DNA from: Microbacterium sp. LWH3-1.2
GTDB lineage: Bacteria > Actinomycetota > Actinomycetes > Actinomycetales > Microbacteriaceae
Assembly: GCF_040675855.1 (NCBI RefSeq)
Contig: NZ_JBEGIK010000001.1
Location: forward strand, 1,426,001 to 1,490,000
Direction of reading: 5' to 3'
DNA length: 64,000 nt
Made by a program: the position numbers and the translations under genes. This document shows positions 36,816 through 44,297 of the stretch, piece after piece. Position 1 is the stretch's first letter. Every line of letters starts with the position of its first letter. Under the pieces are notes generated by a model, which worked only from the letters and a program-made list of their open reading frames with translations, was not told where the DNA came from and did no database searches.

Positions 36816-38195
36816 GTGCCCCGCAACCTCGTGATCGCTGCCCTGGGCGTGCGGGTGGGCATCGTGTGCGACGGCCTCGACCGTGATTCGCGGGGTGCTG
36901 TCGAAGCGGCCTGGCAGGATGCGCGGACGGATGCTGCGGGGGTGGGTGACGCCGACATCGAGGTGGTCGCGGCGGCGGGTGGCAGCATCCGTGCTTTGCT
37001 GTCGTCGCTGTCCCAGCGGGTGACGCTCGCGGCGATCGAGGCCCAACGCGGACGGTTGTGGATGCTGCACGCCGCCGGCATCGCCCTGCCTGACGGTCGG
37101 GTGGTGGCGCTCATCGGTCCGAGTGGTCGCGGCAAGACGACGGCGTCGCGGGTGCTGGGCGAGGCGTACGGGTACGTGTCGGACGAGACGGTGGCGATCG
37201 ATGCTTCGGGGCGCGTTCTGCCCTACCGAAAGCCGCTGTCGATCATCGAGCCGGGTGAGCCTGAGAAGGCACAGCACTCCCCGTCGGCTCTGGGGCTTGG
37301 CTCGTTCCCGGATGGCTCGCTGAGGCTCGCTGGCATCGTGCTGCTCGATCGACGCGAGGGCGTCGACGGTGCGGTCGTTTCGGACGTCGACCTGGGCGAC
37401 GCGCTCGAGGAACTCGTGGCGCAGTCGAGCTACCTCACGAACCTTCCGGCGCCGCTGCGCACGATCGCCGCGCACGTAGCGTCGGTCGGTGGCCTGCGTC
37501 GGGTGTCGTACACGGATGCCTCGGCCCTGGCCCCGGTGGTCCCCGAGCTCGCGGCGGTCTCGCCGTCGACGCCGCGGGTGTCGAGGCCGTTGGGCGTGCC
37601 GCATCCTGGTGCGCGTTCGGGCGCGGAGTGGACCTTCCGGCGCATCGCTCCTCTCGACGAGTTCGCGCTGAGTGATCCCGATCGTGTCGCGCTCCTCCAC
37701 GTCGATGCTGATCACGTCGGCACGGTGCGGGTGCTGGCCGGCATCGCCCCGGCGCTCTGGCGCGCGGCCGACGGCGTCGGTGTTGATGCCCTCGTGGAGG
37801 CGGCGGTGGAGGCGTACGGCGTTCCCGGGGATAAGGAGGCTGCGCCGGCCGTGGAAGCCGCGGTCGCAGAACTGGTCGCGGCCGGCGTGCTGAAGCGATC
37901 GCGCGAGCTGCCACCCGCTGACCCCCCGTTGTGGCGCATCCACGACGACGTCGCGTGGACGGGGGAGTCACCGCGAGTGGTGGTGCTGGCCCTGGCGAAT
38001 CCCGCCGCGTCGCCCCTGGCGCTCGAGGGTTCTGCCGCGCTGATCTGGACCGCGCTCGCCGCGGGGCCAGGGTGCTCCGACACGATCGTCTCCCGGGTCG
38101 CCGAAGCCGCCGAAGTCGACGGTGATGCGATCCGCCCCGACGTCGAGTCCTTCCTCGGAACGCTGCGAGATCAGGACCTCGTCTTCACTGGCTAG
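36816..38195 (+). CDS. HprK-like P-loop protein fused to two PqqD-like domains
   Basis: A 459-residue protein. An HPr-kinase-like ATPase core has LWMLHAAGIALPDGR, the P-loop GPSGRGKT (101-108) and YGYVSDETVAID. After about residue 285 come two segments with the PqqD pattern: DPDRVALLHVDADHVGTVRV to AGVLKRS, and PPLWRIHDDVAWTG to RDQDLVFTG. HprK-related kinases, PqqD-like proteins and nucleotidyltransferases co-occur near exopolysaccharide genes elsewhere. Here two parts are fused and the third lies 400 bases away. The GTG at 36816 has TACACT seven bases before it. The target is unknown. Confidence 0.78.
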   Translation: MPRNLVIAALGVRVGIVCDGLDRDSRGAVEAAWQDARTDAAGVGDADIEVVAAAGGSIRALLSSLSQRVTLAAIEAQRGRLWMLHAAGIALPDGRVVALIGPSGRGKTTASRVLGEAYGYVSDETVAIDASGRVLPYRKPLSIIEPGEPEKAQHSPSALGLGSFPDGSLRLAGIVLLDRREGVDGAVVSDVDLGDALEELVAQSSYLTNLPAPLRTIAAHVASVGGLRRVSYTDASALAPVVPELAAVSPSTPRVSRPLGVPHPGARSGAEWTFRRIAPLDEFALSDPDRVALLHVDADHVGTVRVLAGIAPALWRAADGVGVDALVEAAVEAYGVPGDKEAAPAVEAAVAELVAAGVLKRSRELPPADPPLWRIHDDVAWTGESPRVVVLALANPAASPLALEGSAALIWTALAAGPGCSDTIVSRVAEAAEVDGDAIRPDVESFLGTLRDQDLVFTG

Positions 38196-38444
38196 AGTTG
38201 CCGTCTTGTCGACTGTCACATCCGTTGACACCGTGATCGTGTCGCGGGTGGGGTGAGTGGTGGTTGTCCTCATCCACGGGAACGACCGGGGGGTCCCGTT
38301 GGCGCTGGGTGACAGCATCCGCTTCTTCAGGTGATGCTGAGCGTCGCGCGGCGAACACGAAACATCGGCGTCGCCGACCGGCAACCCGGCGCGCATAGCG
38401 TCAGTTCGTGACAAGGGCGTCGCGAACTGGGGAAAGGGTGTGGA

Positions 38445-38597
38445 ATGGCGGGTTCACGACGACGCCGGCGGCGGCGCTACGAGATCGGGCAGGAGCCGTG
38501 GCTGCTCCGCGAATACGGCGGGGCGCCGATGTGGCTCATCTGCGTGGCTGTCGCGTTTCTCGCGGCGGTCTGCGTGCTCTGGTTGATCATGGGCTGA
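38445..38597 (+). CDS. small single-pass membrane protein
   Basis: A 50-residue protein: MAGS, seven consecutive Arg, YEIGQEPWLLREYGGAP, then one TM helix (residues 29-48). GGGGAAAGGG precedes the ATG as a strong ribosome site. It follows the HprK-like gene on the same strand after 249 bases in which I see only short open frames. Its last 11 bases overlap the convergent nucleotidyltransferase gene. The poly-Arg head would lie in the cytoplasm. Function unknown. Confidence 0.6.
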   Translation: MAGSRRRRRRRYEIGQEPWLLREYGGAPMWLICVAVAFLAAVCVLWLIMG

Positions 38598-39549
38598 CGC
38601 CGCGGCGGTGCGTCCAGACGGCTCGCAGTCCCGCAGGGGCGGAACGGATGCCGCGCCCCCACCGTGCCAGGCGCGCCCGCGTGCGCCCGCGAAAGGTGTC
38701 GATGGTCTCGGGCCGGGCGACGAGCAGGTCGCGTCGGGTGGGCCAGACCGCGCGCCACAGGATTCGGGGGCGCTTGCTCCACCGCGACTTGCGGAGCGCC
38801 AGCATCCAGAAGTAGGAGCCGTGGGATCCTGCGGTCACCCGCTCGCGCCAGTCCCGCAGGCCGGGTGACGCCAGCTCTTCGGCAGTCGGCTCCACATGCA
38901 CGCCCAAGCGCGGGAGGACGGTCTCGAGGGTGGCGACGCAGCCGGTCTCGCGCGCGAGCGCGCAGAGATCAGCGCGCTCCTCGTCGGTGAACGGCGTGCG
39001 CACGAGCTGCTCGAGCTCGTCGAGGTGGCGCGCCTGGATCGTCGCTCCGCGGAGGGAGTGCAGCCCGAGCACGAGCGCCCCGGAGACCTTGTCGAGCGCG
39101 AGGCAGTCGTGGTGCGCCAGCGGCAGCGCCCACCGGTGGCGCCAGAGCGCCTCGAACACGACTGCGGGGTCGGCGAGGAATCCCGGAAAGAAGCTGTGCA
39201 CATCGAGGTCGCACGGCCATCCGTCGCGCAGGAACGTCACCGAGTGCACGGTCGTCAGTTCGCCGAGGAATCCCGACGGTCGCTTCGTCCAGCCGGATTC
39301 CGCGATCGCCTGGCAGAGTTCGTCGAACCGTGCCGGCTCGACGAGCAGGTCGACGTCGGCCGACACCCGCTCGTCGCGCAGCCCATGGAGGTGCAGGGCC
39401 GGCCCCTTGATGAGAAGGGCACGGATGCCGCGCCTCTCGGCCAGCGCGAATACCCAGGCAGCGGCGAGCTCGTCGGCTTCGTCCAGGCGCAGCAGTACCG
39501 TCGCGTCGGCCGAGTCGGTGAGCACGGGCCCACGATAACGGGGGTTCAT
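38587..39549 (-). CDS. nucleotidyltransferase-fold protein
   Basis: A 320-residue protein with the layout of the uncharacterised NTP_transf_5-type family: ALLIKGPALHLHGL, then VSADVDLLV with the D65-x-D67 pair, and WPCDLDVHSFFPG. The C-terminal half is helical with many Arg. The ATG at 39549 overlaps the stop of the HNH gene (ATGA). Homologues are found with HprK-like and PqqD-like genes in surface-polymer or peptide-modification loci. The substrate is unknown. Confidence 0.72.
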   Translation of the reverse strand: MNPRYRGPVLTDSADATVLLRLDEADELAAAWVFALAERRGIRALLIKGPALHLHGLRDERVSADVDLLVEPARFDELCQAIAESGWTKRPSGFLGELTTVHSVTFLRDGWPCDLDVHSFFPGFLADPAVVFEALWRHRWALPLAHHDCLALDKVSGALVLGLHSLRGATIQARHLDELEQLVRTPFTDEERADLCALARETGCVATLETVLPRLGVHVEPTAEELASPGLRDWRERVTAGSHGSYFWMLALRKSRWSKRPRILWRAVWPTRRDLLVARPETIDTFRGRTRARLARWGRGIRSAPAGLRAVWTHRRGVSP

Positions 39550-40958
39550 GCGGCGAAGTCGTATCGAGCGCGCCCGCCGAGGCGCGGGGTGCGGGCGGGG
39601 TCGATGTAGGTGGGAGGGATGAACCGCACCTTGGCTCTTCTGCCGGTGCCTTCGACCTGTATGTCCCACCCGTTGTCATGGACGCGGTGGTGGCACGATT
39701 CGCACAGCAGCACCCCGTTGTCGAGGTCGGTGGGGCCGACGTCTCGCGACCACCAGCGGATGTGATGCACCTTCGTGAACTGCGGCGGAAGCGCGCACCC
39801 GGCGCACCCGCCGTCGCGCTCGCCAAGGGCGAGCTTCTGGGACTTGGAGTAGAGCCGTCGTTCGCGGCCCCAGTCGAGGATTTCGCTGTCGCCGCCGAGC
39901 ACGGCGGGGATGATGGAGGCGCTCGACGCGAGCTTTCGGGCGGCGGATGCGGATATCGGGGCGTCGATGCCGTCGATCTCGGCGGTGCCGGTGCCTTCGC
40001 GGAGCGTCTCGAGGTCCATGCGCACGACCACCGTCACGCCGTTGAGGGGGAGGTCCTTCTCGCCGCACCCGAGGGCGTGCTCGCAGATGCTCACGAGGGC
40101 GTCGGCCTGCATCTGCGGGATCGTTCGGCGCTCAGCATCCGGCGTCTCGCCAAGAAGGGGTGTCGCGGGCGCGTCGGCTGCCGACGTCGTGCGGGCGGCC
40201 TCGGCGTCGCGCGCGGCCTCGGCGTCGCGCCGGGCGCGAAGTCTCGCCGTGACATAGCCCTCGATCGCCGCCTTGACGGGCGCGCCGCTCACGGGGTCGA
40301 ACTTGCCGTTGACGATGATCATGCCCGTGCGATCCTGGCGCACGGTCAGCGCCGTCTCGGCGGCCAGGTCTGCTTCGCGTGGCTCGACGCCATCGGGATC
40401 GAGCCATGCCTCCGCGCGGAGGATGAGCTTCGAGAGCGCATCGAGGGGGAGTCCGGCGGCCTGCTCGACGAGGAGCTTCTCAGCCTGGTCGACCTTCTCT
40501 GCGCCGGCACGGATCGCGACGCGGTCGAGCATCGCGATGATCGCCGACGCGGCTTGCGCCCCGATGCGGCCGTCGCTGAGACCCTGGCCGACCTGAGGGT
40601 GCCGGGCAGGTGCCTTGTCGCCCGACAGCAGCGTGCGCGGGGTCGTGGCCTCGCCGACCTTCACGAGCCGCGCAGCATCGCCGGTGGTCGTGCCCATCGT
40701 CGCCGCGATGAACTGCGTGGGATTGCGGAAGCCCTGGACCTTCGCGAGGCTGTCGGGCCCGAGCTCGGGCGTGGACTGCCGCTGGATCTCGGACGCCACC
40801 AGCGCCTGCACACTCTCGGCGAGGCGCTTGCCGCGCCCGATCTGCTCGTTGAGAGCGAGCAGCTCCGCCGGTGTGAGCGACGCGATGTCGCGCCCGTCGG
40901 GCAGAATTCCCCGCGCGACGTCGATCGCCTCGGCGAGAAACGACAGTGCGCTGGTCAT
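39546..40958 (-). CDS. DUF222 / HNH endonuclease protein (13E12 type)
   Basis: A 470-residue protein. The N-terminal DUF222 helical domain carries LLALNEQIGRGKRLAE and SDGRIGAQAASAIIAML. The C-terminal HNH module shows CAGCALPPQFTKVHHIRWW, then TDLDNGVLLCESCHHRVHDNGW, which contains the His and Asn residues and the zinc Cys pairs. Members include the REP13E12 genes of Mycobacterium tuberculosis. The ATG at 40958 lies six bases after TATCCT, with TTGACA 17 bases further upstream. A LexA-box-like site overlaps the -35, so SOS control is likely. Confidence 0.9.
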   Translation of the reverse strand: MTSALSFLAEAIDVARGILPDGRDIASLTPAELLALNEQIGRGKRLAESVQALVASEIQRQSTPELGPDSLAKVQGFRNPTQFIAATMGTTTGDAARLVKVGEATTPRTLLSGDKAPARHPQVGQGLSDGRIGAQAASAIIAMLDRVAIRAGAEKVDQAEKLLVEQAAGLPLDALSKLILRAEAWLDPDGVEPREADLAAETALTVRQDRTGMIIVNGKFDPVSGAPVKAAIEGYVTARLRARRDAEAARDAEAARTTSAADAPATPLLGETPDAERRTIPQMQADALVSICEHALGCGEKDLPLNGVTVVVRMDLETLREGTGTAEIDGIDAPISASAARKLASSASIIPAVLGGDSEILDWGRERRLYSKSQKLALGERDGGCAGCALPPQFTKVHHIRWWSRDVGPTDLDNGVLLCESCHHRVHDNGWDIQVEGTGRRAKVRFIPPTYIDPARTPRLGGRARYDFAA

Positions 40959-40964
40959 GCACTC

Positions 40965-40993
40965 AGGATATCGAAGACTGGTACGAGTGTCAA
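40965..40993 (-). promoter_or_regulatory. promoter of the DUF222-HNH gene
   Basis: On the minus strand TTGACA (40993-40988), a 17-base spacer and TATCCT (40970-40965), six bases before the ATG. This is the best consensus promoter in the window and predicts a leaderless mRNA. Confidence 0.8.
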
Positions 40994-41005
40994 ACATTTG
41001 TTCGA
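40990..41005. promoter_or_regulatory. LexA-box-like operator 1
   Basis: TCAAACATTTGTTCGA matches the actinobacterial SOS box TCGAACRNNNGTTCGA at all defined positions but one. It overlaps the -35 element of the DUF222-HNH promoter, where a repressor would block transcription. Confidence 0.7.
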
Positions 41006-41030
41006 GTAAACGACGCATGCCGATTCGTCT

Positions 41031-41052
41031 TCAGTTCTCGCGCGAGAACTGA
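41031..41052. promoter_or_regulatory. perfect 22-base palindrome
   Basis: The half-site TCAGTTCTCGC is followed at once by its exact reverse complement. Located between the two LexA-like boxes in the 296-base divergent region. It could be an operator for another dimeric regulator; no factor is assigned. Confidence 0.55.
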
Positions 41053-41178
41053 TACTCCGTGTCGAATGAAGCTGGTGGACGAAAGTCGCGCTACTTTGCG
41101 CGAGTCTGGACCCCCGCGGTGCGCGTCCTCGATGAATTCGCGTGTCCGCGACTTCGGATCCTCTCCGACACGAGACAT

Positions 41179-41194
41179 CCGAACACATGTTCGT
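41179..41194. promoter_or_regulatory. LexA-box-like operator 2
   Basis: The core GAACACATGTTC (41181-41192) has the perfect GAAC-N4-GTTC form; only the outermost bases differ from the SOS consensus. It lies about 40 bases upstream of a TAGAAT element (41232-41237) ahead of the VanZ gene. Confidence 0.65.
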
Positions 41195-41254
41195 CAATCC
41201 AGATACTTCTGCGCCCACGCCATCTCCCGAGTAGAATCGCCGCACTGCGCGGCA

Positions 41255-41749
41255 GTGTCGCCGGCGCCCGATCGAGGGGAGCCCGCCATCGCCGATGCAC
41301 CCCCGCTCGCGCCCGCGCCGCCCTCCACAGCGGCGGTCGCCACCCTCCACCTGCGTCGCACGCAGGGGCGCGGCATCCGTCTGCTCGTCATCTACGGTGT
41401 GATGCTCGCGCTCATCGCGTTCTGGCCGACACCCGTGGACCGCGGCGCATCCGACTTTCTCGATGCGATCACGCGGGCGGTGCCGTGGCTGACGTACGAC
41501 CTCATCGAAACGACGGCGAATGTCGCGCTCTTCGTGCCGTTCGGGGTGCTGCTGGCGCTCGTGCTTCCGCTGCACCGCGGACTCGTCGTGCCGATCGCCC
41601 TCGCCACCACGCTCGTCATCGAGTCGGGGCAGGCGCTGATCCTCGCCGAGCGCACGCCGAGCCTGCGCGACATCGTCGCCAACGTGCTGGGCGCCGCCAT
41701 CGGCCTCGCGATCGTGCACCTGAGGGAGCGGCGCAAGATTCCGGATTGA
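41255..41749 (+). CDS. VanZ-family membrane protein
   Basis: A protein of about 164 residues with an Ala/Pro-rich start, four TM segments (LLVIYGVMLALIAFWP, VALFVPFGVLLALVLP, VVPIALATTLVIESGQALI, LRDIVANVLGAAIGLAIV) and the VanZ-type polar signature between TM2 and TM4 including ESGQ and the RDIVAN loop. Some members give teicoplanin resistance; most are of unknown role. The start is uncertain: GTG at 41255 has no ribosome site, while GAGGGGA (41274-41280) is ideally placed for an in-frame ATC at 41288. Confidence 0.78.
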   Translation: MSPAPDRGEPAIADAPPLAPAPPSTAAVATLHLRRTQGRGIRLLVIYGVMLALIAFWPTPVDRGASDFLDAITRAVPWLTYDLIETTANVALFVPFGVLLALVLPLHRGLVVPIALATTLVIESGQALILAERTPSLRDIVANVLGAAIGLAIVHLRERRKIPD

Positions 41750-41847
41750 CGGATGCCGCGCCCGGCGCCTGCCGCAGCGCAGGGGTCCCTGGCTCGGCAG
41801 CGCAAAGGGTGCCGCGTGCCCCGAGCGGGCCGAGATCGCTCAAGCTC

Positions 41848-41876
41848 TTGTGGGGGCTTCAGTGCGTCGCTACGAT
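41848..41876 (+). promoter_or_regulatory. putative promoter of the caspase-like operon
   Basis: TTGTGG (41848-41853), a 17-base spacer and TACGAT (41871-41876) in the 236-base gap after VanZ. The leader to the ATG at 41986 would be about 100 bases. Confidence 0.55.
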
Positions 41877-41985
41877 TCGGCCATCGGTCGCCTGGGCAGT
41901 GAGCGGCCGAGGGGGTATCGCGCCGTGACCACGGGTCACCGGTATTCGGCGCGCCTTCGTCAAAGACGACGACCGGGGGCGAGAA

Positions 41986-42933
41986 ATGACCGACGACCAA
42001 GCCCGAGCACCGCAGGATCATCCGGCGGAGGGCGTGCCGCCCGCGCCGGCCGGGCCTGCGCCAGGCGGAGGCCAGCCGACTCCCCTCGTGCTGTCGGCCA
42101 CGCCGGAAGGCGGCACGGCGACGGTGGCGCCCAAGCCGCTCACCGACCTTCCGCCTGGCAAGAAGGTGACGTTCGTCGTCGCGCATCCGTCGCCGATTCC
42201 CGTTCCGGCGCTGTTCGCCGGCACGCAGAAGCTTGATTCGGTGAACTTCACGAACGACGCCAGCGCCGCGACCTCGACGACATGGCAAGCGACGACGTCA
42301 TTCACCGAAGCACCCGAGCACGACCTCTACGCGAGCGTCACCGTCGGCACCGTCATTCACCGATCGCCGCCGATCCGCGTCGCGCTCGCGAGCACTGCAC
42401 CCGCCCCTCCTGCGGAGAACCCACCGGGCGCGCCGGCCGAGATCCAGATCGGCGAGTACGATCCTGAGTTCGCCAAGTGGACCGGCGGCGTGTTCCGCGC
42501 ACTGGCGTTCGTCGTGCTGGCGCTCGGCGGTTGGATCATCCTGTGGACCCTGCCGATGGGCGGATCGGGGTGCTGCACCGAGGTCGACTTCCAGGAACGG
42601 ATCATCGCGGCCGGCAGCGTGCTCGCTCTGGTCGCGGGCGCCGTAGCCGTGTTGATGGGCGTCTGGCTGTCGGTCTTGGAGGTAAGGGGGAGGCAGCGGG
42701 CTCGCGCCCTGCTCGCCGCCGAGACGACGCGAGGCGGCATCGGTCTGCCCATCCAAGACATCGAGAAGCTCGCCGCCGCGCTGAGCAAGGTGCGGGGGAC
42801 GATCGCCGCCTACGTCGTGGGGGTTATTCTCATCGTCCTGGGGCTCGGAGGACTGTTGGGCGGGGACGCGCTGGTGTCGTCGGGGGCGACGACGCCTGAC
42901 CCGGCGGTCTCCACCCCGGCCCCGCGGGATTGA
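41986..42933 (+). CDS. membrane protein with beta-rich N-terminus, partner of the caspase-like gene
   Basis: A 315-residue protein with no family I recognise. Residues 1-35 are Pro/Ala/Gly-rich and disordered. Residues 35-135 look like a beta-sandwich (LVLSATPEGGTATVAPKPLT, then KKVTFVVAHPSP, then LYASVTVGTVIHRSPPIRVA). Three TM helices follow at about 168-190, 207-231 and 272-295, with a vicinal Cys pair (196-197) between the first two and an amphipathic stretch (QDIEKLAAALSKVR) before the third. GGGGGCGAG precedes the ATG. The caspase-like gene starts seven bases after its stop, so the pair is an operon. Confidence 0.7.
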   Translation: MTDDQARAPQDHPAEGVPPAPAGPAPGGGQPTPLVLSATPEGGTATVAPKPLTDLPPGKKVTFVVAHPSPIPVPALFAGTQKLDSVNFTNDASAATSTTWQATTSFTEAPEHDLYASVTVGTVIHRSPPIRVALASTAPAPPAENPPGAPAEIQIGEYDPEFAKWTGGVFRALAFVVLALGGWIILWTLPMGGSGCCTEVDFQERIIAAGSVLALVAGAVAVLMGVWLSVLEVRGRQRARALLAAETTRGGIGLPIQDIEKLAAALSKVRGTIAAYVVGVILIVLGLGGLLGGDALVSSGATTPDPAVSTPAPRD

Positions 42934-42940
42934 GCAGGCC

Positions 42941-43735
42941 GTGACCACGCACGCGGTGCTCATCGGTGTCAGGGCGCCACAGGCACTCCGCTGGTCATCC
43001 GCTCAGAGCCGTTTCGAGCCCGCGGCCGGCGCTCTGCGAGAGGGCGACATCGCGTTCGCGAGGCTCGACGGCGTAGCGAACGACCTCGATGCCTATGCGC
43101 GGATTCTGGAGAACTCCGAGGTCGACAGCGGTGCGCTTCAGGTCGAGCGGCTCGACGAACCGGCCCGGACAACCTTGGCATCCGTCACCACCGAGCTCTC
43201 GCGTCACGTCGACCCGCGGCATCCCTGCACGTGCTCGACGCTGGTGATCGTGATGGTTGGCCACGGCTTCCGGTGGATGGCGTACGACGACAGCGAGCCG
43301 GACCGCATGGACGAGCTGTTCGCGCTCTCGGATCTGCCGCTCATCGACGACTGGTGGGTTCCGTTCTGGAAGGGCGCCCGAACCGACATGAAGGCGGTCG
43401 TGATCGTGGACTCGTGCCACTCCGATTCGATCGCCTACCGCGCGGCACCCATCGAGCCCGTGATCCACTACGACACCACGAGCGCGGGGCCTCGTCGTGT
43501 GCTGATCTCGGCGGCGATGCAGGAGCAACAGGCGCGCGAGCGTTCTTTCGGTAACAAGGTGCAGGGAGTCCTCACGCGCGAGCTGCTGCGCTCGTGGGAC
43601 ACGCCCGCGAATCGGGGGAGCTACAGCACGTGGTACGACTACGCGTCGCGCTTCGTGAACAACCCGTATCAGACCGCCGTGATGCGGGTGGTGGACCCCT
43701 TGGCGAGCATGGAGCGCGAGCTTCCGTTCGTGTGA
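42941..43735 (+). CDS. caspase-like (peptidase C14 fold) protein
   Basis: A 264-residue protein made of a single caspase-like domain. The first strand is THAVLIGV. RLDGVANDLDAYARILEN matches the loop found in bacterial metacaspase relatives. The catalytic His is H108 in VIVMVGHGF and the catalytic Cys is C159 in AVVIVDSCHSDS. SAAMQEQQARERSFGNKVQG then LTRELL is the usual third part. No signal peptide is present, so it should be cytoplasmic. The start is GTG at 42941. Bacterial caspase-like proteases often act in defence or regulated cell death, triggering a partner protein; the membrane protein upstream is the obvious candidate. This last step is inference. Confidence 0.85.
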   Translation: MTTHAVLIGVRAPQALRWSSAQSRFEPAAGALREGDIAFARLDGVANDLDAYARILENSEVDSGALQVERLDEPARTTLASVTTELSRHVDPRHPCTCSTLVIVMVGHGFRWMAYDDSEPDRMDELFALSDLPLIDDWWVPFWKGARTDMKAVVIVDSCHSDSIAYRAAPIEPVIHYDTTSAGPRRVLISAAMQEQQARERSFGNKVQGVLTRELLRSWDTPANRGSYSTWYDYASRFVNNPYQTAVMRVVDPLASMERELPFV

Positions 43736-43760
43736 TCGCCGGCTCGTCGCCGGCAGGTGC

Positions 43761-44123
43761 TCACGACCCGAAGTACTCCCGCGCCGGGCGCGTGTAGAGC
43801 AGGATCAGGCCGATGATCGACAGGATGCTGCCGCCGAGGGCCGACCAGAGGCTCTCGCCGGTGAACATCCCGAGCACCTCGAGCACGATGTTGGCGATGA
43901 ACACGATCGTCGCGATCGTGCGGGCGGTGTGGTTGCCGCGCCAGAGCCCGACGCCCACCGCGAGAGTGACGCCGCCGATGATCAGGCTGATCCACCCGAC
44001 GATCGCGGGCCAGGTGATGAAGACGCCGCCGATGATCACGAAGATCGAGCCGAGGATCTGCAGGAAGCCCGAGATCCAGGCGATGATGGCGACGAGGGTG
44101 ACGCCGAGCGGGCGCTGAGCCAT
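43761..44123 (-). CDS. small four-TM membrane protein
   Basis: A 120-residue protein starting MAQRPLGVTLVAIIAWISGF, with four hydrophobic segments (about 8-28, 32-54, 65-82 and 88-108) and a short polar tail REYFGS. GGAGAAACA precedes the ATG at 44123. It resembles widespread small integral membrane proteins of unknown function. It converges on the caspase-like gene with 25 bases between the stops. Confidence 0.75.
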   Translation of the reverse strand: MAQRPLGVTLVAIIAWISGFLQILGSIFVIIGGVFITWPAIVGWISLIIGGVTLAVGVGLWRGNHTARTIATIVFIANIVLEVLGMFTGESLWSALGGSILSIIGLILLYTRPAREYFGS

Positions 44124-44297
44124 TGTTTCTCCTCCGTGGCGAGACAGAGCCGACAGTGGCTCCAAGCTAGCGGTACATGCCCCGCGAAGGGGCTGTCAAC
44201 CCCAGAGCGACGACGATGCAATCGAATCTAGGGTGACCTGTGCAGCGGCTCTCATCACCATCTCTCCCCCGAGCGTGAGGGCCGCTGCACTCGCGAA

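Noticed and set aside
38204..38254. A 16-codon TTG-initiated frame after the HprK-like gene as a peptide precursor
   Set aside because: No ribosome site, no core-peptide-like pattern, and such short frames are expected by chance.
37968..38414. Minus-strand open frame of 148 codons over the end of the HprK-like gene
   Set aside because: It is antisense to the conserved PqqD-like segment and has no ribosome site or motif.
41986..42933. A bacterial gasdermin as the partner of the caspase-like protein
   Set aside because: Gasdermins have a membrane-inserting beta domain and no multiple TM helices. This protein has three clear TM helices and no gasdermin-like order.
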